A stretch of DNA of 64,000 nt from Candidatus Melainabacteria bacterium (GCA_003242885.1 QKMZ01000005.1:620001-684000); one strand, 5' to 3'; shown: positions 1 through 8,758, counted from the first letter of the stretch. Numbers and translations: made by a program. The notes: a model not told the origin generated them from the letters alone.

Positions 1-899
1 ATTGCTGTTTGAAACGCTTTCTCAGCCCCGACTTTATCATTCAGTTTAGAAAGAAAGTCTCCTTTTGCCCCAAATGCCTCGGCGTTCGTATGATCTAGTT
101 TGATCGATGCTTCAATATCATGCAGGGCGCCTCTGTATTCACGCACGTTAAATCGGACTCTGGCTCTGAGGATGTACACGTCAGGATTTTTTGGTGACAA
201 ATCGATAGCCTTGTTGCAATCCTCTATCGCCAAACGATTCTTATTTTGTGAGGCTCGCAGGAAACCGCGTTCTTCAAAGTATCTGCTTTTCGTCGGCTCA
301 AGAGTTATTGCCTTCGTAAAGCTAATTTCCGCTTCGCTATTTCGATTAAGGGATCTTTCTGCCAGGCCTTTGAAGTAATGTGCGGCGGAATTGGTTGAAT
401 CCAAACTGATAGCACGTTTGCAATCTTCTATTGCTCTTGTTGAATCAAACAATAAGTAGTGAATGCGCCCTAGACTAGAGTGGAAGGTTGAATTTGATGG
501 TTCCATGCGGCATGCTCTTAAAAGATCTTGCAGCGCGCCCACGTCGTCTCCCATGGTCTCTCTAGCCATTGCTCGGTTGTGATATGCACTCGCCGCCCAA
601 CAGTCCTGCAAAATGCAGAAAGTAAAGTTGTTGAAAGCATCAAGATTTCGCCCAAGGTCATGATTTGTGAGCGCCAAATAGAAGTGCGCTTCCGGCAGAA
701 GTGGGCAGTACTTAAGTGCCTGAGATAAGCTTCGTTCGGCATCTTCGAGTTGATGCATCCTGTACTGTGTCTTTCCCTTTTCATACAGACCAAGCGCACT
801 GTGATAATAGACCCAGCCGACAAAGCCGAGTTGCGGCATGTAGCCAACGGCAGTGCCGGCGATAATACTCAACGCTATTAGCAAAGCTGGAATTCTCAT
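1..899 (-). CDS. TPR-repeat protein with N-terminal membrane segment (C-terminus beyond window)
   Basis: This open frame runs uninterrupted from an ATG at 899 to the left edge, so the C-terminus is missing. The start is followed by a hydrophobic segment (residues about 4-35, MRIPALLIALSIIAG...) that could be a signal anchor. The rest is a chain of tetratricopeptide-type helix pairs of about 34 residues. Recurrent signatures are AIEDCKRAISLD, AIEDCNKAIDLSP and ALHDIEASIKLD, each followed by N-x-A/D. TPRs mediate protein-protein contacts, and no catalytic domain is visible. There is no good Shine-Dalgarno in front of the ATG. An ATG 11 bases upstream is stopped after three codons, which supports the chosen start. 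Binding partners cannot be guessed from context. Confidence 0.72.
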   Translation of the reverse strand, partial: MRIPALLIALSIIAGTAVGYMPQLGFVGWVYYHSALGLYEKGKTQYRMHQLEDAERSLSQALKYCPLLPEAHFYLALTNHDLGRNLDAFNNFTFCILQDCWAASAYHNRAMARETMGDDVGALQDLLRACRMEPSNSTFHSSLGRIHYLLFDSTRAIEDCKRAISLDSTNSAAHYFKGLAERSLNRNSEAEISFTKAITLEPTKSRYFEERGFLRASQNKNRLAIEDCNKAIDLSPKNPDVYILRARVRFNVREYRGALHDIEASIKLDHTNAEAFGAKGDFLSKLNDKVGAEKAFQTA

Positions 900-1126
900 A
901 AATCCAGCATATAGGTGATTTAGTTATGTGCAAAGCGTAAAACCACGAGCCTGCCAGCTCACGCGGATAGAATTCTGCGGTGATGCGGGAACTTCTTCCA
1001 AGTCGACAGGTCTTGCGGAGCAAAGGGAACGTACTAGGGCTTTCACAACCAGAAGCGGGCAGGTGCTCGCTTCAGTTCCTTTGGTCGGCTTTTGAAGCGA
1101 TGAAATAGGATCTTGACGAACAGATC

Positions 1127-1157
1127 TAAAAGGAAAGCAGGGTGGACCCCTGCTTTC
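1127..1157 (-). terminator. Hairpin terminator after the small LRV gene
   Basis: A perfect 10-bp stem (GAAAGCAGGG at 1133-1142, CCCTGCTTTC at 1148-1157) has a 5-base loop. On the minus strand it is followed by CCTTTTAG, so it fits a Rho-independent terminator for the gene ending at 1214. The rest of the 900-1213 gap holds nothing else that I can recognise. Confidence 0.65.
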
Positions 1158-1213
1158 TTCTAGCTATTCGATGTTTGCAAATGCAAACAGTTGCGTCGGA
1201 CAAGTCTATCTAA

Positions 1214-1666
1214 TTAAGTCGCCATGCAATCTACGCCACTGGCGACCATAGGAAATGCCACGATGTTTCCTTTGGCTTTCTCTTTTGCAAGGCGGTTGTA
1301 GAAGCTGGCTAGAGTCTTTTGGGCGCGGCAGCTGACATAAGGGTTTTCGTCCTGAGCAAGCCTTGTCAGTACTCCCATTGAAATGTATGGATCTTCTGCT
1401 AACCCATGACGAACAGTGGGGTCTGGGTCACGCACCAGGCTAAGTACGATTTCGAGTGGCGCTGCGCGATTGGTGCCCACCGCCAGGCGTACCTCTGGGT
1501 CATTGTCCACGGCTAGTCTTTTAAGAATCCATTCCGGAGTGCTTTCATTTTCAGCCACTCGCCTGCGAATTCTCGGACTCTCATGCAGTGAAAGCGCATC
1601 TAGTATTTCGTGCGCATTCGGTGTCTTACCGGCTTTAATGTAATCTCCTAACCAGTTCTTGTGCAT
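1214..1666 (-). CDS. Small LRV/HEAT-like repeat protein
   Basis: This is a 150-residue protein built from about five helical repeats of roughly 24 residues. Repeat signatures are SPRIRRRVAENESTPEWIL, DPEVRLAVGTNRAAPLEIV and DPTVRHGLAEDPYISMGVL. The pattern D-x-x-V-R-x-x-(V/L)-A-x-(N/D)-x-x-(T/A)-P matches the leucine-rich-repeat-variant (LRV) / HEAT-like class, which forms a protein-binding solenoid. The ATG at 1666 is chosen because GGAGG stands 8 bases upstream; the in-frame GTG at 1675 lies inside that Shine-Dalgarno. The same repeat type builds the 635-residue protein at 60742-62649, so the two are probably paralogues. Function unknown. Confidence 0.75.
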   Translation of the reverse strand: MHKNWLGDYIKAGKTPNAHEILDALSLHESPRIRRRVAENESTPEWILKRLAVDNDPEVRLAVGTNRAAPLEIVLSLVRDPDPTVRHGLAEDPYISMGVLTRLAQDENPYVSCRAQKTLASFYNRLAKEKAKGNIVAFPMVASGVDCMAT

Positions 1667-1733
1667 AGGTATCACCTCCGCTCCTCGGGTGGGATGATTT
1701 CAGTGTGTAATAAATTGGAAACAGCTTCAGGAG

Positions 1734-1772
1734 GGGGCAGCAATGACATCTGCTGCCCCGATTTTCCTTTTA
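1734..1772 (+). terminator. Terminator-like hairpin in the gap upstream of the hsp20 genes
   Basis: A perfect 9-bp stem (GGGGCAGCA at 1734-1742, TGCTGCCCC at 1751-1759) is followed on the plus strand by GATTTTCCTTTT. No plus-strand gene ends upstream, so it could end a small untranslated RNA or act as an attenuator. Its 3' arm plus flank, CTGCCCCGATT, recurs exactly at 2230-2240. Confidence 0.5.
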
Positions 1773-2010
1773 ATCAGCCTGGCGGGCTGTTCTTACTCGA
1801 TATGGAGATTTCAATTCCGTTTAAGATATGCGAACCAACCTCCTCATTTGACAAAGGGTGCTTCACTAACTTAACGGAAGGACTAAAACCTTCCAAGAAT
1901 TTTTTATAGCAAACGCATTGCTCGATCGTCAAGAGGGTTTGGAAAAGTTTTTTCAACCTTGAAGACCTGGTGTGGGATGGAGTTTTGTGAAGAGCCTTGT
2001 CAGGAAACAG

Positions 2011-2050
2011 GTTCGGTTTGACAAAGTTATTGGGCAGAACTTTGCCGAAC
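2011..2050. promoter_or_regulatory. Nested inverted repeat upstream of hsp20
   Basis: Two nested pairs are present: GTTCGG (2011-2016) with CCGAAC (2045-2050), and AAAGTT (2023-2028) with AACTTT (2038-2043). The region sits in the long untranslated gap (1676-2272) before the first small heat-shock gene. It could be an operator or a structured leader. It does not match the CIRCE consensus. Confidence 0.3.
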
Positions 2051-2183
2051 ATATAAGAGGAATTCGCACTGAGGGTAGTGGCAAAAATGTTTAAAAAATG
2101 GTGTAAAAAATCCGGTGACGCGTTTTCGAATCGATAAATTATTTGGTGTGAACTTTCAATCGCTCTTTCAGCTGGATAACCTA

Positions 2184-2240
2184 AATCGGCTGGGGCAGGG
2201 GTTTAAAGAGTTTCGGTTTTAAAGAATTCCTGCCCCGATT
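2184..2240 (+). promoter_or_regulatory. Leader hairpin just upstream of the first hsp20 ribosome-binding site
   Basis: The 5' arm has AATCGG and GGGGCAGG separated by two bases; the 3' arm is CCTGCCCCGATT at 2229-2240. Together they can pair over 12 bp with a small bulge. The loop itself contains TTTAAA twice. The stem ends about 16 bases before the AAAGGAGG of the hsp20 gene, so a thermo-sensitive or processing role in the mRNA leader is possible but unproven. Confidence 0.35.
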
Positions 2241-2272
2241 GAGCGAAATCAATAAAAGGAGGCGTAGGAATA

Positions 2273-2707
2273 ATGTTGTTACCAAGACTAATTGGAAACG
2301 ATTTCTTTGGCTCTCTTAAAGATATGCAGCGTGTTCAAGAACAGCTGAACCGCCTCTTCTACGAGGATGGCAAGAGTGCCGAATTCCCACCAGTAAATGT
2401 ATGGACATCGCCAGAAGGCGCTATTGTTCGGACTGAAATCCCGGGAATTGATCCAGAGAAAATTGACATCACGATTGTAAATGAAACGCTGACGCTCAGA
2501 GGCTCGCGTGTGGAGGAGTCAACTAAGGACTGCCATTCATGCCACCGCAAAGAGCGTGGATTTGGTCAGTTTGTGCGCAGCTTGCAATTGCCCTTTATTG
2601 TGGATTCTGACAAAGTCAAAGCAACCTTTAAAGATGGTGTTCTAGAAATCGAACTCCCTCGAGCCGAAGCGGACAAGCCGCGCCGAATAAGCGTTGTATC
2701 TGAATAG
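2273..2707 (+). CDS. Small heat-shock protein (Hsp20/alpha-crystallin family) 1
   Basis: This 144-residue Hsp20 chaperone binds unfolding proteins independently of ATP and holds them for refolding. The alpha-crystallin domain spans roughly residues 38-140. It has the typical EIPGIDPEKIDITI strand, the FKDGVLEIELP motif near the end and a short C-terminal ISV. The Shine-Dalgarno AAAGGAGG lies a normal distance before the ATG. A C-x-x-C pair (CHSCH, about residue 84) sits in the loop between strands. It is unusual in this family and might make the protein redox-sensitive or metal-binding. It is the first of three consecutive Hsp20 genes, probably one operon. Confidence 0.93.
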   Translation: MLLPRLIGNDFFGSLKDMQRVQEQLNRLFYEDGKSAEFPPVNVWTSPEGAIVRTEIPGIDPEKIDITIVNETLTLRGSRVEESTKDCHSCHRKERGFGQFVRSLQLPFIVDSDKVKATFKDGVLEIELPRAEADKPRRISVVSE

Positions 2708-2735
2708 TCTCAAGATTTTTCAAAGGAGATTTGAT

Positions 2736-3161
2736 ATGTCCACAGAAGTTATGGAAGCTTGCAAAAAAGAGCAAGAGAATCAAAAACTACAAGTTACTCA
2801 GAATACGGAAGCCGAGCACACTCGTGCCGGTAAGGTTTTTGTTCCAAGAGCAGACATTTATGAAACACAAGAGCAGCTCCTCATTTTGGCTGACATGCCT
2901 GGAGTCAAGGAGGAAGGCGTAGACATAACTCTTGAACAAAATATTCTTACGATCTATGGAAAAGTAGAACAACCGCAAATTGAAGGCTACACGCTCGCTT
3001 ACTCTGAGTACGGTGTAGGAGACTTCCGCCGAGTATTCGCGCTGTCGAACGAAATCGATCGTGATGGCATTCAAGCAACTATCAAGAACGGCGTTCTCAA
3101 GCTGGTCTTGCCTAAGAGCAAACGAGCAATGCCGAAGAAAATTGCTGTCAGTGTTGAATAG
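2736..3161 (+). CDS. Small heat-shock protein (Hsp20 family) 2
   Basis: This 141-residue cytoplasmic Hsp20 has an N-terminal hydrophilic arm (residues 1-35). Its alpha-crystallin domain includes LADMPGVKEEGVDITLEQN and IKNGVLKLVLPKS. The start is the ATG at 2736, preceded by AAAGGAG; a longer in-frame reading overlapping the previous stop has no Shine-Dalgarno. It lies 28 bases after gene 1 and is probably co-transcribed with it. Sequence divergence from its neighbours suggests an old duplication and possible hetero-oligomers. Confidence 0.92.
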   Translation: MSTEVMEACKKEQENQKLQVTQNTEAEHTRAGKVFVPRADIYETQEQLLILADMPGVKEEGVDITLEQNILTIYGKVEQPQIEGYTLAYSEYGVGDFRRVFALSNEIDRDGIQATIKNGVLKLVLPKSKRAMPKKIAVSVE

Positions 3162-3223
3162 CGAATTTGAGACACACGTAAATACTGGTTCAATCCAATT
3201 TGGTATCAAGAAGGAGGCTTGAC

Positions 3224-3877
3224 ATGAAATCGAATTGGAATCTACATTTCCTCAACGACAAATTGCGCAGAGGTAAGGTTGCTGTGGTCGCTCTGCTGGT
3301 CGGGCTTTCACTGGGCTTTGCTGGTAGCCAGGTTGTTCATTCCATGAATGAATCGTCCAAAGAGGCGACAAAAGTTCCAGTCCATTCTGATAAAGATGTG
3401 GCACATGAACGCCGGTTTGATTTCGCCTTTCCTCCCTACATGTGGGGCGGAGGTCTTCTGCGCGACAGTATCTTCCGCGACTTCGACGATCTCGGCTATT
3501 TCCCCGCTTCGTTTGAAAATGATTGGAAAATAGGTAGTTTTGTCTCGACTCCAAGAATCGACACGAGTGAATCTGCCGCAGAACTGAGAATTACAGCAGA
3601 CGTGCCGGGCATCGACGAAAAGGACTTGGAAGTGTCTGTGTCCGACAATCTGGTGACAATCAAAGGTGAGAAGAAGAGAGACAGCAGCGTCTCTGAGAAG
3701 GACTCCAAAAAATCAGAGCGATTTTATGGAACTTTTGCGCGTTCGCTGAATCTTCCTTGCCGAGTCGATAGCGAGAAAGCCGAAGCCAGCTTGAAGAATG
3801 GTGTGTTGACGATTGTTATTCCGAAAAGTCAGTTAGCTCAGAAGGAATGTAAGAAGTTAACCATCAGAACACAGTAG
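3224..3877 (+). CDS. Membrane-anchored or exported small heat-shock protein (Hsp20 family) 3
   Basis: This 217-residue protein has an alpha-crystallin domain in its C-terminal half (about residues 105-217). Motifs include ADVPGIDEKDLEVSVSDN and LKNGVLTIVIPKS. Unlike ordinary Hsp20 proteins it starts with a basic region and a hydrophobic stretch, VAVVALLVGLSLGFAG (about residues 17-32). This reads as a signal peptide or a single membrane anchor. The ATG at 3224 follows AAGGAGG with normal spacing. The chaperone domain would therefore act at the membrane or in the periplasm. It is third in the hsp20 series and is followed by a strong terminator. Confidence 0.9.
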   Translation: MKSNWNLHFLNDKLRRGKVAVVALLVGLSLGFAGSQVVHSMNESSKEATKVPVHSDKDVAHERRFDFAFPPYMWGGGLLRDSIFRDFDDLGYFPASFENDWKIGSFVSTPRIDTSESAAELRITADVPGIDEKDLEVSVSDNLVTIKGEKKRDSSVSEKDSKKSERFYGTFARSLNLPCRVDSEKAEASLKNGVLTIVIPKSQLAQKECKKLTIRTQ

Positions 3878-3894
3878 GTCCGTGAGAGGGACAC

Positions 3895-3934
3895 AAAGCA
3901 GGCTGCAACAGCGACTTGGCAGCCTGCTTTTCCT
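3895..3934 (+). terminator. Terminator of the hsp20 operon
   Basis: A 12-bp perfect stem (AAAGCAGGCTGC at 3895-3906, GCAGCCTGCTTT at 3919-3930) with a 12-base loop ends in TTTTCC, directly after the third hsp20 stop. Confidence 0.85.
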
Positions 3935-3979
3935 ATTGAGAATGGAAGGACTCATGAATTACATGAATTAATCAGACCA

Positions 3980-4321
3980 ATGAATACAACCATGAATAAG
4001 AACGCCAATCCAAATTTTCTTTCCTGGAACTTGATGCCATATTTACTTGTTGCCGGACTTTGTGTCGGAGTGATTGCAGGTGCGTTAAATTACAAAGCGG
4101 AAGGAAACGTACAGTTGGCTCCAGAACTCGCTGACGCTGATCTCGCGGCAGGTATACGTGTCGAAGAAGGACAGCAGAATAACTCGATTACGCGCGAGTT
4201 TCCAACTCAGCTGCAATACGATGTTCTTAATTCTTCCGCTCAAGTTTTCGTTCCACCTGAATACCAGAACTACCAGCTAGCTATTGCTGGTGGCAGATTG
4301 AAAACAATAATCAACCGATAG
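3980..4321 (+). CDS. Small single-pass membrane protein, unknown function
   Basis: This is a 113-residue protein with one transmembrane helix near the N-terminus (about residues 19-37, MPYLLVAGLCVGVIAGALNY). A soluble tail of about 75 residues is rich in Glu, Gln and Asn. No family is recognised. The ATG has no convincing Shine-Dalgarno; a mini-ORF (MEGLMNYMN, starting at 3942 inside a GGAAGGA stretch) stops just before it, so re-initiation is possible. The stop codon lies inside a hairpin shared with the convergent RND gene. Confidence 0.6.
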   Translation: MNTTMNKNANPNFLSWNLMPYLLVAGLCVGVIAGALNYKAEGNVQLAPELADADLAAGIRVEEGQQNNSITREFPTQLQYDVLNSSAQVFVPPEYQNYQLAIAGGRLKTIINR

Positions 4322-4335
4322 TCGTTTATCGGTTG
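4299..4335 (-). terminator. Hairpin between convergent genes, probable RND operon terminator
   Basis: A 9-bp perfect stem (CAACCGATA at 4312-4320, TATCGGTTG at 4327-4335) is followed on the minus strand by ATTATTGTTTTC. It overlaps the stop of the plus-strand gene and follows the RND permease stop. Confidence 0.6.
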
Positions 4336-4340
4336 TGCCG

Positions 4341-7300
4341 TCAATGCGATTGAACACTCTCTTTGTGTTCTGTCGCTTCTCGCTTGCGAAACTTCTGCAG
4401 TAGTTTGTCGAACCAAACATAGACTACGGGCGTTATATAGAGTGTAAGGATTTGAGAGACGATCAAACCACCGACAACGACTAAACCAAGTGGGCGGCGT
4501 GTATCTGCTCCAGCGCCAGTTCCAAACGCGATTGGCAGCGTACCCATTAGTGCAGCCATCGTCGTCATCATGATTGGACGGAATCGTACGAGGCATGCCT
4601 GGTAGATTGCTTCCGCCGCTGGCATGCCCTTCTCTCGCTCAAGCTCGAGCGAGAAATCGATCATCATGATGGCGTTTTTCTTCACAATGCCAATTAAAAG
4701 AATCAGCCCGAGGAAGCCGTAGATATCCAGGTCAACATGGAATATCAGCAGCGTTATCATCGCGCCCAGACCGGCTGCTGGTAAGCCTGAAAGGATGGTC
4801 AGCGGGTGTATGAAACTTTCATAGAGCATCCCCAATATTACGTAGATGATCACGGTAGCAAGCAGAAGCAACCAGCCAAGGTTCGAGAATGAATCTTGGA
4901 ACGACTTCGCTTGTCCTTGGAAGTTGACGCTTACGGAGCCGGGAACACTAGCCTTGGCTTCTTGTGTAATGTGATCGACCGCTTGTCCGATAGAGAATCC
5001 GGGTTTTAAGTTGAACGAAATCGTAGCTGAAGGAAACTGTCCTAAGTGGTTGATAGCAAGCGGTCCGGTGCCGGGAGTGAGTTGCGCAATTGCGCCAAGC
5101 GGAACCATCTTTCCACTGGTTGAGCGAATGTAGAGTTTTGACAGCTGCACTGGGTCGCGCTGATACTGCGGCTCAAGCTCGATGAGAACTTTGTATTGAT
5201 TGGTTGGCGCGTAAATAGTCGAGATTTGCCGCTGTCCGTAAGCGCTGGCTAGCGTTTGTTCGACTTGATCTTGCGTGATTCCGAGAGCTGCAGCCATTGT
5301 GCGGTTGACGGTAATATCAATCTGCGGTGTTGATGATTGAATGTCCGTATTGACGTCTGACAGTTCCTTGAACCCGTCCATCTTTTCTTTGAGAGCGTTT
5401 GTCGCCTTGTACAGCTCATTTTGATCTGGCGACATCAAAGTCACCTGATAAGAGCTTTTCGAGGACATGCCGCCGATTCTGATTGCGGGCGGGACGGTGA
5501 GGAATGTGTTAATGCCCGGAACTTGCGCAAGTTTGGGACGCAACTCTTTGACAATTTCGTCCGCTTTCTTTGTACGTTCTTCAAATGGTTTTAGTGCAAT
5601 CAAAATGCGGCCCGCGTTGCCGGATGAGCCGCCGATACTGGACATAACGCCTTGAACACTCTCGTTCTTCTCGATGATGGACGAAACTGCTCTTTGGTGC
5701 CGGCTCATGTTTTCAAATGAGATGTCTTGTGCCGCTTCTGTCGAGCCTGATATCTGACCGGTGTCTTGGGTGGGCATAAAACCTTTCGGCACGATCATGA
5801 ACAGCCAGGCGGTCAGAGCAATGCCGATTATTAGCAAGGCGAGAACAATATTGGGGTGCGAAACCGAAATTTTTAGCGTTCTTTCGTATTGTCTGGCCAA
5901 CCACTGCCAACCGTCTTCCAAAGCCCCTAGCCACGCAATTTGCTTTTCCGCTGTTTCATGAGTCAACCAGCGGCTCGACAACATCGGTGTGAGCGTCAGA
6001 GAGACGAAGCCAGAGATCAAGATAGAAACTGCCATTGTGACGGCAAACTCATTGAATAGTCTGCCGACAATTCCACCCATAAGAAGGATGGGTAAAAATA
6101 CTGCCACCAGTGACAGTGTCATGCTGATGATGGTGAAAGTAATTTCGCGTGTCGCTTCGATTGCAGCTTGAAAGGGTTTTTTGCCCATTTCCATATGCCT
6201 GACGATGTTCTCCAGCACCACCACGGCGTCATCGACAACAAAGCCTACAGATAGCGTTAGAGCCATCAGAGATAGGTTGTTCAGACTAAACCCGAGCAAA
6301 TGCATAGCCGCAAAAGTGCCGACGAGGGATGTTGGCAACGCAAGACTTGGGATAACTGTGGCAGGAACATTGCGCAGGAAGAGAAAAATGACGAGTACCA
6401 CAAGGCCAATGGTGAGCACGAGCGTGAACTCAACATCTTCGATGGATGCCCGAATTGACGTGGTGCGGTCATAGAGAACATCCATGTTGACCGAGCCGGG
6501 AATTTGATTGCGCAGCTCTGGAAGTATGGCTTTGATTGAGTCCACGATTTCAACTGTGTTGGTTCCTGGCTGCCGCATAATTGCCAGGACAATCGCGCGC
6601 TTGCCGTTGTACCAACTTGCTTGCTTGTCGTTTTCCACACTGTCCGTGACTTTGCCAAGGTCGGAAATGACAATTGGCGAACCGTTCTTGTACATGACGA
6701 CGAGTTTTGAAAACTGCTCTGCGTTGGAAAGCGGCCCGTTGGTGCGCAGCATAAATGCAGAGTGCGGCCCATAAAGTGTGCCTGCCGGAACGTTTACGTT
6801 GCCTTTGGAAATTGCGTTGGTGACGTCCTCGAAGCCTACGTTTCTTGCGGTCAATGCATCAGGACTTAAGTCGATGCGCACCGCATATTTCTGTCCGCCA
6901 AAGACGTTGACCTGTGCTACTCCTTCCAGCATCGAAAGGCGCTGCGCGACGGTTGTCTCGGCGTACTCATCGACCTGATACAGCGGCAACGAGTCCGAAC
7001 TCAACGACAAATACAAGATAGGAGAATCAGCCGGATTTACCTTTCTGTAAGTTGGTGGCGTCGGCATCACCGGGAGCAGTCTGGAGGCTGCGGCGATGGC
7101 GGTTTGCACATCCTGGGCGGCGGCGTCGATATCGCGGGTGAGATCAAACTGGAGGGTGATTGAGGTCGAGCCCAAAGAACTTGTCGAGTTCATCGACGAG
7201 ATACCGGCAATTGTCGCGAACTGACGTTCGAGCGGTGTCGCGACTGCGTTTGCCATCGTCGCTGGATTGGCGCCAGGCAAGCTTGCTGAGACTGAAATCG

Positions 7301-7430
7301 TCGGAAAATCGATCGTGGGTAGATCGTTGACCGGCAATGTGGTGAAGCTGATTATGCCGAAAAGCACAATTGCCGACATCATTAGTGTCGTAAAAATCGG
7401 ACGCCGTATGAAGAGTGATGCGAAGTTCAT
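4341..7430 (-). CDS. RND efflux permease (HAE1/MdtB-MdtC-like)
   Basis: This 1029-residue inner-membrane pump belongs to the hydrophobe/amphiphile efflux family, which exports drugs, detergents or lipids using the proton gradient. The length and layout are canonical. The N-terminus is MNFASLFIRRPIFTTLMMS, followed by two large periplasmic loops and twelve expected membrane helices. The proton-relay pair GFVVDDAVVVLENI falls in helix 4. Its start overlaps the adaptor stop by 4 bases (ATGA), so the two are translationally coupled. No outer-membrane TolC partner is in the window. The actual substrate cannot be read from the sequence. Confidence 0.95.
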   Translation of the reverse strand: MNFASLFIRRPIFTTLMMSAIVLFGIISFTTLPVNDLPTIDFPTISVSASLPGANPATMANAVATPLERQFATIAGISSMNSTSSLGSTSITLQFDLTRDIDAAAQDVQTAIAAASRLLPVMPTPPTYRKVNPADSPILYLSLSSDSLPLYQVDEYAETTVAQRLSMLEGVAQVNVFGGQKYAVRIDLSPDALTARNVGFEDVTNAISKGNVNVPAGTLYGPHSAFMLRTNGPLSNAEQFSKLVVMYKNGSPIVISDLGKVTDSVENDKQASWYNGKRAIVLAIMRQPGTNTVEIVDSIKAILPELRNQIPGSVNMDVLYDRTTSIRASIEDVEFTLVLTIGLVVLVIFLFLRNVPATVIPSLALPTSLVGTFAAMHLLGFSLNNLSLMALTLSVGFVVDDAVVVLENIVRHMEMGKKPFQAAIEATREITFTIISMTLSLVAVFLPILLMGGIVGRLFNEFAVTMAVSILISGFVSLTLTPMLSSRWLTHETAEKQIAWLGALEDGWQWLARQYERTLKISVSHPNIVLALLIIGIALTAWLFMIVPKGFMPTQDTGQISGSTEAAQDISFENMSRHQRAVSSIIEKNESVQGVMSSIGGSSGNAGRILIALKPFEERTKKADEIVKELRPKLAQVPGINTFLTVPPAIRIGGMSSKSSYQVTLMSPDQNELYKATNALKEKMDGFKELSDVNTDIQSSTPQIDITVNRTMAAALGITQDQVEQTLASAYGQRQISTIYAPTNQYKVLIELEPQYQRDPVQLSKLYIRSTSGKMVPLGAIAQLTPGTGPLAINHLGQFPSATISFNLKPGFSIGQAVDHITQEAKASVPGSVSVNFQGQAKSFQDSFSNLGWLLLLATVIIYVILGMLYESFIHPLTILSGLPAAGLGAMITLLIFHVDLDIYGFLGLILLIGIVKKNAIMMIDFSLELEREKGMPAAEAIYQACLVRFRPIMMTTMAALMGTLPIAFGTGAGADTRRPLGLVVVGGLIVSQILTLYITPVVYVWFDKLLQKFRKREATEHKESVQSH

Positions 7431-8758
7431 GGCACCGGCTCGGTGACTTTTACTTTCGTGCCTTCAGCAAGTTGAATTTGACCGTCAGTGACGACTTGAT
7501 CGCCTGCCTTGACGCCGCTCAAAATTGCCGTCACACCGTCAATCGCAGGACCAACCGTGACAGGGACCATGTGAGCTGATTTGTCAGGATGGACGATCCA
7601 GATGAATTGACCTTTCTGTCCTGTCTGTACTGCTTGCGTTGGCACAACAACTGCATTACGAATGCTGTCCAAATTCATCACGACATCGACGTACTGACTT
7701 GGCCATAGCGCTTTGTCTTTGTTATCGAATATCGCTTTTAGTTTGACCGTTCCCGTTGTGTTGTCCACTGTGTTGTCGATAAAAGTGACTTTTCCATCGG
7801 TCGCCAAAACCTGGCCATTCGAGCGCGTGGCGCGGACTGTCAACACGCCTTTTTCAGAACAGGCTTGTACTTTTCGAAACTGTTCTTGCGGCACGGACAG
7901 TTCGACATAAATGGGAGCCGTTTGAACGATGGTAGTAAGAATATCTTCGTCTGCTCGAACCACATTGCCTTTCAATACCAGTATGTGCCCTGTCCGTCCG
8001 TCGATTGGCGCATTGACTGTTGTAAAACCCATTTGAATTTTGGCGTTTTGCAATGTTGCTTTCGCTGCTTCAAGCTGCGCATATGCGTTTTTCAAATTTG
8101 CTCTATCGACCGTCACTTGCGCTTCTGCATTTAAGATCGTCGCTCGTCCAGCTTCTACCGTCGCAGTTGTCGATTCCATTTTTGTTTCACGCGCTTCCTT
8201 GTCCATCTGCGAAACGGCACCAGCATTTGCGAGGAAGTCGAACCGTTGTGCGTCTCTTTCTGCTTGTCTCGCCAGCGCCACATCGCGTTTGAGATTAGCC
8301 TTGGTCTGTTCCACCGTCGCCTGATCTTTTGCGATCGCCGCCTTAGCTTGGGCTATCATTGCTTCTTGCTTAGCTACCTCGGACTCGGCTTGCATCAGCG
8401 CCGCTCGCGATGGGCGCGGGTCGATGGTGAAAAGCAAATCGCGTTTTTTGACGATTTGACCTTCTGTGAAATGAACGTTGACGACCCTGCCGCCAATGCG
8501 TGGTTTGACAGAGACCTGCTGCAAAGGAACAACGTTGCCGATGCTGTGAAGTTGCTCCGGCACATCGCGAACTGTCGCCGTCGCCAAAGTTACAACCGCC
8601 GAGCGTTTGGGGCGTGCCTCTTTCTTTTCGTGCTTGTTGAAAAAGAAATACGTCCCCGCGGCAACGCACGCAAATAAAACAAGGAGAATCAGTCTTGCAT
8701 GCGACGTCTTTTTCTCTCTTACTTGGGATACCTGGCCTGGCGGCGCTTCAATTGTCAA
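7427..8758 (-). CDS. RND periplasmic adaptor (membrane fusion protein, HlyD/MdtA-like)
   Basis: The adaptor bridges the RND pump and an outer-membrane channel. It begins with a cytoplasmic tail and a signal anchor (LILLVLFACVAAGTYFFF). A lipoyl-like half (VSVKPRIGGRVVNVHFTEGQ), a long Ala/Gln-rich alpha-hairpin (about residues 115-215) and the second lipoyl half (MGFTTVNAPIDGRTGHIL) follow. Beta-barrel and membrane-proximal domains complete it. No ATG is available near the N-terminus. The TTG at 8758 is preferred because GAGGA lies 6-7 bases upstream; a TTG at 8818 would add 20 residues. The gene is coupled to the permease by a 4-base overlap. Confidence 0.9.
   Translation of the reverse strand: MTIEAPPGQVSQVREKKTSHARLILLVLFACVAAGTYFFFNKHEKKEARPKRSAVVTLATATVRDVPEQLHSIGNVVPLQQVSVKPRIGGRVVNVHFTEGQIVKKRDLLFTIDPRPSRAALMQAESEVAKQEAMIAQAKAAIAKDQATVEQTKANLKRDVALARQAERDAQRFDFLANAGAVSQMDKEARETKMESTTATVEAGRATILNAEAQVTVDRANLKNAYAQLEAAKATLQNAKIQMGFTTVNAPIDGRTGHILVLKGNVVRADEDILTTIVQTAPIYVELSVPQEQFRKVQACSEKGVLTVRATRSNGQVLATDGKVTFIDNTVDNTTGTVKLKAIFDNKDKALWPSQYVDVVMNLDSIRNAVVVPTQAVQTGQKGQFIWIVHPDKSAHMVPVTVGPAIDGVTAILSGVKAGDQVVTDGQIQLAEGTKVKVTEPVP

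Noticed and set aside
1774-2052. Minus-strand ORF of 92 codons in the gap upstream of the hsp20 genes
   Set aside because: No Shine-Dalgarno, atypical composition, no recognisable domain, and it overlaps the nested inverted repeat. Treated as chance.
2050-2100. CIRCE (HrcA) operator in front of the heat-shock genes
   Set aside because: A weak TTCGCACT...AGTGGCAAA symmetry exists, but spacing and arms do not match TTAGCACTC-N9-GAGTGCTAA.
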